DNA from: Saprospiraceae bacterium | GTDB lineage: Bacteria > Bacteroidota > Bacteroidia > Chitinophagales > Saprospiraceae | Reading direction: 5' to 3' | Length of the DNA stretch: 44,336 nt | Assembly (NCBI GenBank): GCA_029212405.1 | Contig: JARGNR010000020.1 | Span: 41,694-86,029, forward strand | Part shown: piece after piece, positions 24,332 through 33,885 of the stretch | How positions within the stretch are numbered: position 1 is the first letter of the stretch | Layout of the letters: each line of letters starts with the position of its first letter | Made by a program: the position numbers and the translations under genes | Notes under the pieces: model-generated | What the model was told of the DNA's origin: nothing | Database searches by the model: none | The model's input: the letters and a program-made list of their open reading frames with translations, nothing else

Positions 24332-24973
24332 CTACTTCTTCCGCATAATCATCAATCCATCTCTTAATGGCAAGAGCAAGGTGGAAATTGATTCATTTTC
24401 TTTCATTTTCTGGTTGAATTCTCTCAAGGATTGAGAAGTAGCATCTTGACTCCCATCAATTACTTTTCCATCCCACAAGACATTGTCAGCAAGAATAATT
24501 CCTCCTTGAGCGACTTTATCAATGATCAAATCAAAGTACAACGAATAATCTTTTTTCTTGGCATCAATAAAAACAAAATCAAATGGGCCATCTAGTGTTG
24601 GAATAATTTCTTTTGCATTACCAATCAAAGAGGTGACTCGGTCTCTAATTCTAGCTATTTTGAAGTATTTATCTGAAATATGATTTAATTCAGGGTTGAC
24701 TTCGATAGTGGTAATTTGTCCATCCTCTGCCAGTCCTTCCGCCATACAAATGGTAGCATACCCTGTAAATGTTCCTATTTCTAATATATGATTGGGCGTT
24801 TGTAAATTACTTAATAGGCTTAAAAGTCTACCTTGTATTGGTCCAGAGGCCATGCGTGGAGCCATAGTTTTAAGGTGTGTTTCTCGGTAAAGCTGATACA
24901 ATACATCGCCCTGATCATCGGAAACATTTTCACAGTAAGAATAAATCGCTCTTAGTATATTTTCATCTATCAT
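24332..24973 (-). CDS. SAM-dependent O-methyltransferase
   Basis: Class I methyltransferase of the caffeoyl-CoA/catechol O-methyltransferase family (213 aa). The SAM-binding motif is LEIGTFTGYATICMAEGL, followed by TTIEVNPEL, and FVFIDAKKKDY carries the metal/SAM-proximal aspartate. Length is normal. Its start overlaps the stop of the upstream EamA transporter gene by four bases, so the genes are coupled. The methyl acceptor is unknown. It ends convergently with the hemC unit, with about 100 bases between and no clear terminator. Confidence 0.9.
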   Translation of the reverse strand: MIDENILRAIYSYCENVSDDQGDVLYQLYRETHLKTMAPRMASGPIQGRLLSLLSNLQTPNHILEIGTFTGYATICMAEGLAEDGQITTIEVNPELNHISDKYFKIARIRDRVTSLIGNAKEIIPTLDGPFDFVFIDAKKKDYSLYFDLIIDKVAQGGIILADNVLWDGKVIDGSQDATSQSLREFNQKMKENESISTLLLPLRDGLMIMRKK

Positions 24974-25860
24974 ATCGATGGACTAAATCTCTTTTTTAAA
25001 ATAGGATACGATACGATTATTGCAATAATAATGCCTCCTCCAATATAAAAATTAGTCGTAAGCTGTTCATATTCTTTTAGGATGGCTGCAGCAAGTAAGA
25101 TGCCGTACAACGGTTCTAGGTTGATGACTAAATTTGTAGCAAATGCTGTCAAATGTTTGAGTGCTCTTAATGATAAAATGTAGGCTAGTGTAGTACACAA
25201 AAGAGCTAAAATCAAAATATACATCCAATCCTCCCATCGGACGGGAACAAAATTGCTTAAGTCCATGTAAGATCCTCCCAAGATGAACAACACAGATATA
25301 AATGCCCAGGCGCTTCCAAGTTCTACAAATGTGATGATATATGGATTTGTGTCATCGACATATTTTTTATTCAAGGTTCCAAAAAGTGCGGCAAAGAATG
25401 CTGCTGCAAATCCTACCATAAATCCATTTTTCATTGACAAATCAATGGTCTGTACAATGAACAACATACCTAAAATAATAAGCAAACCCATTATAATTTC
25501 TAGGATATCAACCCGACGTTTCATAATCCATGGTTCTAATAAGGAAGTGAAAACTGATGTTGTGGCCATTGCGATTAATCCTACAGATGCATTGGATAAT
25601 TTAATTGAGCCATAAAAACATATCCAATGAATGGCTACCAGACAACCTATTCCAATTAAGGGTAAAGCAGTCTTTCTTTTTAGCGATAGTAAATCTTTTC
25701 CAAAACGGATGAAAGAGAGTAGTGACAAACTAGTAATTAATACGCGCCACCAGACCAAAACTATAGCAGGCAATTGAATAAGGTCACCTAAAATAGCAGT
25801 CAATCCATACAGCAAAACTGCAATATGCAATTCTATATAAGACCTTCTTTCTTGTTTCAT
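24970..25860 (-). CDS. EamA/DMT-family permease
   Basis: Inner-membrane transporter of the drug/metabolite superfamily with about ten segments in two EamA repeats (296 aa). I start it at ATG 25860, MKQERRSYIELHIAVLLYGL, because membrane segment 1 follows directly and the length then fits the family. The frame is open to an ATG at 25950, but the extra 30 residues look unlike a transporter N-terminus. It overlaps the O-methyltransferase gene by four bases. The substrate cannot be deduced; such proteins usually export metabolites. Confidence 0.88.
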   Translation of the reverse strand: MKQERRSYIELHIAVLLYGLTAILGDLIQLPAIVLVWWRVLITSLSLLSFIRFGKDLLSLKRKTALPLIGIGCLVAIHWICFYGSIKLSNASVGLIAMATTSVFTSLLEPWIMKRRVDILEIIMGLLIILGMLFIVQTIDLSMKNGFMVGFAAAFFAALFGTLNKKYVDDTNPYIITFVELGSAWAFISVLFILGGSYMDLSNFVPVRWEDWMYILILALLCTTLAYILSLRALKHLTAFATNLVINLEPLYGILLAAAILKEYEQLTTNFYIGGGIIIAIIVSYPILKKRFSPSI

Positions 25861-26002
25861 GTGTGTTCTATGTAAAGATAATTGCGTTTTGAGAATAGAG
25901 CAGATTGGCTCTAATAGTCTATACCCTAGTTGTTGTTGTAATGCCTGCACATTAATTCTGCCTCAATAGTACAACTTTATTTATACATGTTTTATGGATT
26001 TG

Positions 26003-26770
26003 TTAAAAGGTATAGCTCAATCCATTCTTTACTTGATAATTGATGGTAGGAACTTCTGCAGGAGGTCTAGAGTCATATAGAAAATTAAAAACCGTTGTAA
26101 ATTTTAATTGGTCAGTTATACCAAAGCTCAACTGTGTATTATTGGCAAGTCGATAATCTTTAAAATCGGCTAACTTGGGTTGAATATAGGTGGTATTTCT
26201 TAGAATGATATTTTCAACTGGAGCAAGGGTAAAAGTAAAATAACTGCTCATTCGGTTGTCCTTGTTTATGATTTTGGGATCACTTACTTCTTCGTATTCA
26301 TTCATTAAAGCTAAGCCCCAATAAATTTTTGCAGTTTCATGAGGGGAGAGTTTAAAACGTATTCCAATACCATTGAGAATTCTTTTAGTGATTTTAGTAA
26401 CAGAGTTGTATTGGATTTGTGTGAATAATTCACCTCTAATTACATCACCAAATTTTCTATTATATCTAATATGTCCGAAACCGCTATTATTAAAACTTTC
26501 ACCTCCAGCATTTACAATTTGAAAATCACCAACCAACAAGTATAGATTTTTATTGGTTTTCCATTGAACTTGTCCAGAAATGTCAGCAGCAATAAAGGAC
26601 TGAGTAAAACGTGCAGCAGACAGTGAAACTCCCATTTTGCCGGAAAAACCAGTTGTGTCGGTTGCAATTCTTTTGTTTTCCATGTTGACTATTTGAGCAC
26701 GCATCAATGGTGCTATCCCAATCAAACAAAAGAATAGTATGGCATACTTTTTCATTGAATTAGAATTCAA
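26003..26770 (-). CDS. DUF481-like outer-membrane beta-barrel protein
   Basis: Protein of 255 aa with a signal peptide (cleavage near MRAQ, about residue 26) and regular amphipathic strands ending in aromatic-terminated NGLSYTF, the mark of an outer-membrane barrel. The strand pattern resembles DUF481 proteins. The start could also be the internal ATG at 26755 (MKKYAILFF), which gives the more usual signal peptide. It lies 53 bases downstream of the formate dehydrogenase alpha gene on the same strand and could be read from the same transcript. The function is unknown. Confidence 0.7.
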   Translation of the reverse strand: MNSNSMKKYAILFFCLIGIAPLMRAQIVNMENKRIATDTTGFSGKMGVSLSAARFTQSFIAADISGQVQWKTNKNLYLLVGDFQIVNAGGESFNNSGFGHIRYNRKFGDVIRGELFTQIQYNSVTKITKRILNGIGIRFKLSPHETAKIYWGLALMNEYEEVSDPKIINKDNRMSSYFTFTLAPVENIILRNTTYIQPKLADFKDYRLANNTQLSFGITDQLKFTTVFNFLYDSRPPAEVPTINYQVKNGLSYTF

Positions 26771-26823
26771 GGTGTTGAATTAACCTTATCTATCACAATA
26801 AATAGACCAATTTACAATTCTTA

Positions 26824-29541
26824 TTATTGCACCAAATGCTTTCCTCTACTTTTTCTTATCCGTACGGCAACCACTTTATATTCTGGACACATTGCTTCAG
26901 AGCAAGACTCATCAGAAGTAATATTATTGACCATAATTTCTGGAAAATGGAATGTGGTACTTAGTACACCTGGATTGACACCCTCAGTAATAAAGGCGCG
27001 CACATCCACTTTACCTCTTTCTGATTCTAGACAAACGTATTCATTGTCAGTAATCCCATGAGCTGCAGCATCATCTGGATGGATCCATAATGAATCCTGA
27101 GTATTGATTTCTACATTTCCAGTTCTTCTTGTCATGGCACCACAGTTGTAATGTTCCAGGTCTCTATTGGTGGTAAGAATGTAAGGAAATTCTTTACCAT
27201 GTTTGACAATCTCTTGCGACTCTTCAAATGCATTAAAAGCAAATGCTCCCTTTCCTCTTTTGAATTCTTCTTTGTGCAATATCTGAGTATCTTCTCCGGA
27301 TTTGGCAACAGGCCATTGCTTTCCATTAATACCCAGTTCTTCCCATTTAATTCCAGCGAAAAATGGTACAATTTGGGAGATCTCTTCCAACATGCCGTCT
27401 GGCGTATAGTCGGCTTGCGCATACCCCATGTGGTTCATCATATCAATTATAATTTGACCATCCGGCTTGCAATTTCCAATAGGATCCAGAACTTTATTTA
27501 CTCTTTGAACTCTTCGTTCTCCATTGGTAAATGTTCCACTTTTCTCTAGAAATGAAGCTCCAGGTAAAATAACATCCGCATATTTTGCAGTTTCAGTCAT
27601 GAAAAGTTCTTGGACAATAACCAAGTCTGTATTGTTCAATGCTTTAATAACTTTTTGGGTGTTGGGATCCGTTTGGACTACATCTTCTCCAATGATCCAA
27701 ATCGCTTTCAACTTTCCTTCTAATGCTGCATCAAACATTTCTGGAATTTTGTACCCAATTTCTCTAGGAAGAGAAACCCCATAAAATTTCTCGTATTTCT
27801 CGATGTTATTCGGTTGAGATACATCCATATATCCAGCACCTTGATGTGGCTGAACACCCATATCCGCACTTCCTTGTACATTGTTTTGCCCTCGTAGTGG
27901 ATTGACACCTACTCCTTTTCGACCAATGTTTCCAGTGATCAAAGCCAAATCTGCAATTTGCATCACAGCAAAGGTACCTTGTGAATGCTCAGTAACACCT
28001 AAACCATGAAAACTCATTGCATTAGGAGCGCTGGCATAGGCGATAGCAGCTTCTCTGACCAAATCTCTATCTACGCCTGAAATGCGTTCTATTTCATCAA
28101 TGTCCAGCTGCATTAATTCTGCCTTGAATTCTTCAAATCCTTCTGTTCTTCTCTCAACAAAATCTATGTCCACTAACCCTTCTTGGATGATGTAGTATAA
28201 CATCAAATTGAGAACGGCCACATTTGTGCCCGGACGCAGTGCAAGATGGAAGGTCGCATACTCAGCTAATTCAGTTTTTCTTGGATCAATAACAATGGAT
28301 ACATTATCTGTCTTCATGAAAAATTGCTTCATTCTAGCTCCTGTCACTGGGTGCGCAGCAGTAGGATTAGCTCCTATGACCATGATACAGTTGGTGTGTT
28401 GAATATCTTCTACACTATTGGTAGCGGCACCAGTTCCAAATGTTCGTTGCATGCCTAATGCAGTCGGTGAGTGACATACTCGGGCACATCCATCAATGTT
28501 GTTGGTGCCTATCACTGCCCGTATGAATTTTTGCATTAAATAATTCTCCTCATTGGTGCATCTTGATGAGGATATACCTGCAATACTGTCTGCTCCAAAA
28601 TCATTTTTATACTGACCAAGCTTATCTCCAATATAGGTATATACTTCATCCCAACTTACTTTTTCAAATGTTCCGTTTTTCTTGATCATAGGATCCCTCA
28701 AGCGCTCAGGGTGATCATAAAACTTGAAAGCATATCTACCTTTCAAGCAAGTGTGGCCTTCATTGACGGCAGCATCATACGGAGCCCGAATTGAATTTAT
28801 GTTGTCACCTGTTACACTGACTTCAAGATTGCAACCTACACCGCAGTAGGTGCAAACGGTTCTTACTTTTTCATCTGATCTGACTGCCTTGGATTCAAAA
28901 ACATCCGAAATTGCACTTGTTGGACATGCCTGAGAGCATGCACCACAACTTACACAGTCTGACTCCATGAAGGATTGATTAAGACCTTTTACAATTTGAC
29001 TATCAAATCCACGACCTGCCATACTCAACACAAATTGACCTTGGACTTCATCACATGCTCGGACACATCGATAACAATTGATGCATTTGGATAAATCAGA
29101 AGTCATGTAGGGATGACTCAAATCCTTTTCTCTATGCAAATGATTCTCTCCTTCCGGATATCGCACAGCACGTACACCAGTACTGGCAGCTACATCTTGT
29201 AACTCACAATTTCCATTTACTTCACATGTCAAACAATCCAAAGGGTGATCGGTAAGAACCAATTCGATAATGTTTTTTCTTAGTTTTTGGATTTCTACAG
29301 AATGGGGATAGATAAACATGCCTTCTGAAACAGTAGTATGACATGAAGCCATAGTTTTTCTTTTTCCTTCCTTTTCCAATGCTACTTCCACAGAACATAC
29401 TCGACAAGACCCGAATGCCTCCAAATTGGGAGCATCACAAAGCGTCGGAATTGATTTCTCTCCAATTATTCGCTTGCAAAAGTTTAGAATTGTTTCTCCT
29501 GCATGGAATTCGTACGATTTATTATTGATATAAGCTTGCAT
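26824..29541 (-). CDS. fdhA: NAD-linked formate dehydrogenase, molybdenum catalytic subunit
   Basis: Formate dehydrogenase alpha subunit (905 aa) oxidising formate to CO2 at a bis-MGD molybdenum or tungsten centre. In order it has an N-terminal [2Fe-2S] domain (FGSCRVCSVEV), a His-Cys3 [4Fe-4S] domain (HPLDCLTCEVNGNC), two ferredoxin-type clusters (CINCYRCVRAC and CVSCGACSQAC), and the CTYCGVGC cluster of the catalytic domain. The metal ligand is Cys356 in CARVCHSPT, so this is the cysteine rather than the selenocysteine form. The C-terminal molybdopterin-binding domain follows. The NuoEF-like partner lies 24 bases upstream. I see no fdhD or cofactor synthesis genes nearby. Confidence 0.93.
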   Translation of the reverse strand: MQAYINNKSYEFHAGETILNFCKRIIGEKSIPTLCDAPNLEAFGSCRVCSVEVALEKEGKRKTMASCHTTVSEGMFIYPHSVEIQKLRKNIIELVLTDHPLDCLTCEVNGNCELQDVAASTGVRAVRYPEGENHLHREKDLSHPYMTSDLSKCINCYRCVRACDEVQGQFVLSMAGRGFDSQIVKGLNQSFMESDCVSCGACSQACPTSAISDVFESKAVRSDEKVRTVCTYCGVGCNLEVSVTGDNINSIRAPYDAAVNEGHTCLKGRYAFKFYDHPERLRDPMIKKNGTFEKVSWDEVYTYIGDKLGQYKNDFGADSIAGISSSRCTNEENYLMQKFIRAVIGTNNIDGCARVCHSPTALGMQRTFGTGAATNSVEDIQHTNCIMVIGANPTAAHPVTGARMKQFFMKTDNVSIVIDPRKTELAEYATFHLALRPGTNVAVLNLMLYYIIQEGLVDIDFVERRTEGFEEFKAELMQLDIDEIERISGVDRDLVREAAIAYASAPNAMSFHGLGVTEHSQGTFAVMQIADLALITGNIGRKGVGVNPLRGQNNVQGSADMGVQPHQGAGYMDVSQPNNIEKYEKFYGVSLPREIGYKIPEMFDAALEGKLKAIWIIGEDVVQTDPNTQKVIKALNNTDLVIVQELFMTETAKYADVILPGASFLEKSGTFTNGERRVQRVNKVLDPIGNCKPDGQIIIDMMNHMGYAQADYTPDGMLEEISQIVPFFAGIKWEELGINGKQWPVAKSGEDTQILHKEEFKRGKGAFAFNAFEESQEIVKHGKEFPYILTTNRDLEHYNCGAMTRRTGNVEINTQDSLWIHPDDAAAHGITDNEYVCLESERGKVDVRAFITEGVNPGVLSTTFHFPEIMVNNITSDESCSEAMCPEYKVVAVRIRKSRGKHLVQ

Positions 29542-29565
29542 ACTTTTGATGTTATTGGGTACAAA

Positions 29566-31218
29566 TTAATTTACAAAATGAGGTGCTAACTCCTCCTTGA
29601 AATAATGAAGTGCATTTTTTACGGGCAAAGGTATTCCGCCTCCATGTGCACATAGAGAACCTTCTTGCAAGGTATTTAACAGATCATCGAATAGAGTCCT
29701 GTCAATTTTGTAGTCTTCTTTAATTGATTTCACCAAGAGTTCATGTCCTCGCTTGGTCCCTAATCTACAGGGAAAACATTTACCACAACTTTCATATTGA
29801 GCAAAATCAAATAAATGTTCTAAATAATTGATCATTGGATATGCTTCAGGGATACACACGATCGAAGCATGTCCAAGTAGGAATCCATTTTGACCAAAAG
29901 ATTCAAAATCAACATTAAGTTCTGATATTTTATGAACGGGCACGATGCCACCTAGAGGCCCACCGATTTGCATAGCTTTGACATCCGTCCTGAAGCCTCC
30001 TCCCAAGTCATGAATAACCACCTCTAAGGGAGTTCCCATTTCTACTTCGACAATCCCAGGATTATTGAAATAGCTATCTAGACTTAATAATTTTGTGCCG
30101 CTGGATTTTTCTGTTCCAATAGCATTATAGGCACTTCCCCCATTTTTTAAAATAAATGGTACAGAAGCCAAGGTTTCTACGTTGTTGACAACAGTAGGTT
30201 TGTTGAATAATCCTTCTACCGTAGGGTAGGGAGGACGTGTTCTTACCTCTGGTCTTTGCCCTTCTATAGAATTGATTAGCGCAGTTTCTTCTCCACAGAT
30301 ATAAGCACCTTGGGCCTTTATTATTTTAAAATCAAAATTAACTCCACTACCTAGGATGTCTCCGCCTATTAGTTCTGCCTCTCGAAGCTCTTCGATGGCG
30401 GCTTGTACTTTGGTGACAGAATCGGGATACTCTGCTCGAATATATAATATACCCCATTGCGCACCGCATAATATGCCTGATACCATCATACCTTGTAAGA
30501 CAGCATGCGTTTTCTCTTCAAGCAAATACCTATCTGAATATGCTCCAGGGTCTCCTTCGTCAGCATTACAGATGATAAATTTCAAATCGCTCTCTACATC
30601 TCTGCAAATGTTCAACTTCAATCCCATTGGAAAGCCAGCTCCTCCACGACCTCTCAATCCAGATTTTTTTATTTCCTCGAGTACGCTTTCTTTTTGATTA
30701 GAATGAATAAAATCACGATAGGCTTTATAGTATGTTTCCACATCGCCAATTTTTGCGGTTAACAATTCTGTATTGCTTAGAACAGAATAACTATCATTGG
30801 CTGGTTGCCTTTCGTTTAGAATCTCGTCTATCGCATCAGGTTCCTTTGCAGAGTAATTATTTCCCTGGTAATGAAAAGCTCCATTTTCATGGCATCTTCC
30901 CAAACAAGTCATATGTCCGATTTCGTCTTCCTTAAAATGACTCTTTAATTGATCCTTGAGGGTGTCTTGGGTCCCTGCGCAAAGACATGCACTGCCATTA
31001 CATACATAGACTTTCTTGCCTTTATTTTCTTCTTTCATGAAGTCATAAAAACTGACTGCACCGTAGGTATTGGCAGTGCCGATAAGAAATTCATCTGCCA
31101 GTGCTTGCAGGTCATTAGCGGTGGGAGTCCCTGTCTCTTCTGCACTTTGTCCCATTTTTTCAAATAGAGATCCAAATATGCCCTTTCGAAATGAAAGGTC
31201 GCTTAAGTTCTTTGACAT
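29566..31218 (-). CDS. Formate dehydrogenase NADH-binding subunit, NuoE-NuoF fusion
   Basis: Diaphorase subunit (550 aa) passing electrons between formate dehydrogenase and NAD. Residues about 1-125 are a NuoE-like part with a thioredoxin-fold [2Fe-2S] site (cysteines in CNGSACLC and CLGRC). The rest is NuoF: FMN/NADH site GLRGRGGAGFPMGLK, then NADEGDPGAYSDR, GEETALINSIEG, and a C-terminal [4Fe-4S] site in SCGKCFPCR and LCAHG. It is first in the operon and is followed by the catalytic subunit, so the complex resembles soluble Fds-type enzymes with the small subunit fused. Complex I origin is unlikely because no other nuo genes flank it. Confidence 0.9.
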   Translation of the reverse strand: MSKNLSDLSFRKGIFGSLFEKMGQSAEETGTPTANDLQALADEFLIGTANTYGAVSFYDFMKEENKGKKVYVCNGSACLCAGTQDTLKDQLKSHFKEDEIGHMTCLGRCHENGAFHYQGNNYSAKEPDAIDEILNERQPANDSYSVLSNTELLTAKIGDVETYYKAYRDFIHSNQKESVLEEIKKSGLRGRGGAGFPMGLKLNICRDVESDLKFIICNADEGDPGAYSDRYLLEEKTHAVLQGMMVSGILCGAQWGILYIRAEYPDSVTKVQAAIEELREAELIGGDILGSGVNFDFKIIKAQGAYICGEETALINSIEGQRPEVRTRPPYPTVEGLFNKPTVVNNVETLASVPFILKNGGSAYNAIGTEKSSGTKLLSLDSYFNNPGIVEVEMGTPLEVVIHDLGGGFRTDVKAMQIGGPLGGIVPVHKISELNVDFESFGQNGFLLGHASIVCIPEAYPMINYLEHLFDFAQYESCGKCFPCRLGTKRGHELLVKSIKEDYKIDRTLFDDLLNTLQEGSLCAHGGGIPLPVKNALHYFKEELAPHFVN

Positions 31219-31230
31219 CTTAAAGTTTTA

Positions 31231-31271
31231 GTTTGAAGAGTCAATATAAGGAATTCTAATTTGCTTCAAAC
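31231..31271. promoter_or_regulatory. Inverted repeat upstream of the formate dehydrogenase operon
   Basis: GTTTGAAG (31231-31238) and CTTCAAAC (31264-31271) form an 8-bp inverted repeat with a 25-base spacer, starting 12 bases upstream of the operon's start codon. The centres of the arms are about three helical turns apart. It could be a regulator site; the evidence is only the repeat. Confidence 0.3.
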
Positions 31272-31381
31272 GAATAAGTTCAAGATAATATATCTAGGAA
31301 TGACATTTTGGTGAAATTCTATTTTGAAAATAAAAAAGTGAGGGGGTTGTAAAATGAGTTAATAAATCGTATAGAATCTTA

Positions 31382-32473
31382 TTATAATTGATCTAGGAAA
31401 GTTTCTATTTCTTTAGTAATTCGATCTCCACAATTACCATCTCCCAGAGCATTGGTGTGAATGGATGGTTTTTTATTTTTTTGCACCAATTCAATAATCT
31501 TGTCTTTATCGGGCCCTGCTATATGGTTCCACCCTTCATCTAACGTTTCTATCCATTCTGTTTGTGTGTCAATGATGATTCCTGGTACTTTGTGAAAATA
31601 TGCTTCTTTAATTATTCCCCCAGAATCAGTTATTGCAATAGTGGCATATTTTAATAGACTTTGAGTTTCCCAGAAGCCCAAAGGTTCGATGACTTGAATG
31701 TTGGGTGTGATAAAGTGACCAAGTTCAAATTTTTCAATGGCCGATTTAGTTCGAGGGTGCATTGCAAAGACTACGGGTAGTCCACATTGTGCGACTCCTT
31801 GAAGGATGGAACTTAGTTTTTGAGGATCTGCTGTATTGGAATCACGATGGCAGGTCATAAATACATAGGCATCGTTCAAGTTGTATTTGAATCGGAGGAG
31901 GTTCTCATCCAAATATTGTGTATGGTGAAACAAGAGATCTAAACTGATATCCCCAGTTTTGAATACATTTTGAGTGACCCCTACCGCTTTTAAATTATCC
32001 ACACCTGTTTGAGTGGGACTAAAATATAAATCGGAGATACTATCTGTGATCAATTTATTGACTTCTTCAGGGATAGATTTATCCCATTCCCTGAGCCCCG
32101 CTTCCACATGGGCTAGTGGAATGTTTCTTTTAGCCGCTCCAATTGCTGCGGCGGATGTCGTATTTGTATCACCAAATACTACAATTAGATCTGGATTTTC
32201 TTTCGTAATTATATCGTCAAATGCGATTAAAAATTGGCCTATCATTTTATTATGTGCTTGAGAGCCAATTTCTAAATTGTATTTTGGTTTTGGTAAGTCT
32301 AATTCTCTAAAAAAACCTTCTGATAAGTTGTAGTCATAGTGCTGTCCTGAATGTACAATGGTTTCTTTTATTCTTGTGTTTTTACTAAATGCGCGACTTA
32401 ATGCTGCAGCTTTAATAAATTGAGGTCTCGCACCTACAACGGTTATAATGTGGAAAATTTTAGAATCAATCAT
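31382..32473 (-). CDS. wecB: Non-hydrolysing UDP-N-acetylglucosamine 2-epimerase
   Basis: Cytoplasmic enzyme interconverting UDP-GlcNAc and UDP-ManNAc for surface polysaccharides (363 aa). Family motifs are VVGARPQFIKAAALSRAF at the N-terminus, VVFGDTNTTSAAAIGA, HVEAGLREWDKSIPEEVNK, and TDSGGIIKEA near the C-terminus. I start it at ATG 32473 (MIDSKIFHIITVVGARPQ). The frame is open up to 32590, but that part lies inside the upstream flippase-like gene. The start overlaps the stop of that gene by eight bases, so the two are translationally coupled. Confidence 0.92.
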   Translation of the reverse strand: MIDSKIFHIITVVGARPQFIKAAALSRAFSKNTRIKETIVHSGQHYDYNLSEGFFRELDLPKPKYNLEIGSQAHNKMIGQFLIAFDDIITKENPDLIVVFGDTNTTSAAAIGAAKRNIPLAHVEAGLREWDKSIPEEVNKLITDSISDLYFSPTQTGVDNLKAVGVTQNVFKTGDISLDLLFHHTQYLDENLLRFKYNLNDAYVFMTCHRDSNTADPQKLSSILQGVAQCGLPVVFAMHPRTKSAIEKFELGHFITPNIQVIEPLGFWETQSLLKYATIAITDSGGIIKEAYFHKVPGIIIDTQTEWIETLDEGWNHIAGPDKDKIIELVQKNKKPSIHTNALGDGNCGDRITKEIETFLDQL

Positions 32474-33512
32474 TTCTATTATATATTGGAAGAAAGAAAA
32501 AACCGATAACGCCCAAAAATACGTTGAGTAACTGAACTGAAAAAAACATAATATTTGCAAATGCGAATGCTTCAGGAAATGCAACTCCATACAACATCAA
32601 GGCTTCACTGATCAAATATTGATATGTCCCCATTCCACCAGGCGAAGGAACAACAATTCCCAAAGTGCCAAAAACAAATACCACCAGACCAGCAACAGGT
32701 GCTAAGTTTGTAGTTGCATCAAAAGAGAAAAACATAAGGTAGGTCATCAAATAATAACATACCCATATGACTATGGTATGGAAAACAAATAGAACTGGAT
32801 TTTTAAGGTCTTTAATGGATACGATGCCTTCCCAAAATCCAAGAAATATTTTTTTTACTTTTTGTCCGATTTTTGTAGCCAATAACGCCGCTCGATATTT
32901 CCATAAAACAGCCAAGAAGGATAAACTTATGAATCCAAGAAGTAGAAGATTGAAGGTTGAAAGAAGTCCTGCAAACTTGTCACTCAGATCACTATTTTGT
33001 GCAAAATAATTATAAAAATTATCGAAGGAAAATAAGAGTGTCAAGGCGATCGTAATCAATAAGCATAGCACATCAATTACTCTTGATGTGACAATTGTTC
33101 CCATTACTTTTTCGGCCTCCATTTTTTCATATTGGGACAAAAGCCCAGCACGAATAAATTCTCCAGATCGAGGAATTCCCAAATTGACCAAATAGCCCAC
33201 CATAACGGTACTCAAAGTATTAAGAAACTTAGGTTTATGGCTTAATGGCTCCAATAGCATTTGCCATCTTAGGGACCTTGAAATATTGCTGACCATATAA
33301 AACATAAGTGCAATACAAACCCACACATAATTAGCAGATTTGATATACGAAACAATCGTTTTGAAAAAGTTGCAATCTTCTGAAGGAATACCTAAAACGG
33401 CGCACTCTTTTTGAAAGTCACTATTGAATTTTAAGTAGACTATGTAGAGTATAATAACTCCAACGGACAAGAATAAAAGCGTCTTTAGTAGATTTTTCAG
33501 TGTTTTATCCAT
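32466..33512 (-). CDS. Flippase-like membrane protein, YbhN/UPF0104 family
   Basis: Integral membrane protein of 348 aa with about eight segments. It shows the family features of the lysylphosphatidylglycerol synthase membrane domain: SNISRSLRWQMLL, GYLVNLGIPRSGEFIRA, and VVPSPGGMGTYQYLI toward the C-terminus. Such proteins are proposed to flip lipids or lipid-linked sugars; no synthase domain is attached here. It lies 21 bases after panD and overlaps wecB by eight bases. The link to wecB fits a role in lipid-linked glycan handling, but that is inference. Confidence 0.85.
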   Translation of the reverse strand: MDKTLKNLLKTLLFLSVGVIILYIVYLKFNSDFQKECAVLGIPSEDCNFFKTIVSYIKSANYVWVCIALMFYMVSNISRSLRWQMLLEPLSHKPKFLNTLSTVMVGYLVNLGIPRSGEFIRAGLLSQYEKMEAEKVMGTIVTSRVIDVLCLLITIALTLLFSFDNFYNYFAQNSDLSDKFAGLLSTFNLLLLGFISLSFLAVLWKYRAALLATKIGQKVKKIFLGFWEGIVSIKDLKNPVLFVFHTIVIWVCYYLMTYLMFFSFDATTNLAPVAGLVVFVFGTLGIVVPSPGGMGTYQYLISEALMLYGVAFPEAFAFANIMFFSVQLLNVFLGVIGFFFLPIYNRND

Positions 33513-33533
33513 TCGCTTTTATTGGAGTAGTGG

Positions 33534-33881
33534 TTAATCCAGCTTGTTAAATTCATTAGGGAAAACGGTAGCAGGTTTATGTGCTTTTGCTTCTTCAGGC
33601 GTCATAAGTGCATAACAAATGATAATAACGATATCACCTACTTCAGCCTTTCTTGCAGCGGCTCCATTCAGGCAAACAACACCTGACCCTCTTTCTCCTT
33701 TTATCACATAAGTTTCGATACGTTCACCGTTGTTGTTGTTTACAATTTGAACTTTCTCACCTTCCATGAGGTTGGCGGCATCCATTAAATCTTCATCTAT
33801 GGTGATAGATCCTACATAGTTAAGATTCGCTTCAGTGATGCTTGCTCTGTGAATTTTTGATTTGTGTATATATAATAACAT
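33534..33881 (-). CDS. panD: Aspartate 1-decarboxylase
   Basis: Pyruvoyl enzyme making beta-alanine from aspartate for pantothenate and CoA synthesis (115 aa). Self-cleavage occurs between Gly24 and Ser25 in YVGSITID, giving the pyruvoyl group on the alpha chain. Lys9, Arg12-containing KIHRA and the downstream [16 protein letters not shown] are standard family features. It is the first gene of a three-gene operon. A TAATTTTG element ends only four bases ahead of the ATG. Confidence 0.95.
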   Translation of the reverse strand: MLLYIHKSKIHRASITEANLNYVGSITIDEDLMDAANLMEGEKVQIVNNNNGERIETYVIKGERGSGVVCLNGAAARKAEVGDIVIIICYALMTPEEAKAHKPATVFPNEFNKLD

Positions 33882-33885
33882 GGTG

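Noticed and set aside
25861-25950. Longer N-terminus for the EamA transporter from ATG 25950
   Set aside because: The added 30 residues lack membrane character and the ATG at 25860 gives the normal family length.
32474-32590. Longer N-terminus for WecB
   Set aside because: It would lie wholly inside the flippase-like gene in another frame; the family N-terminus starts just after ATG 32473.
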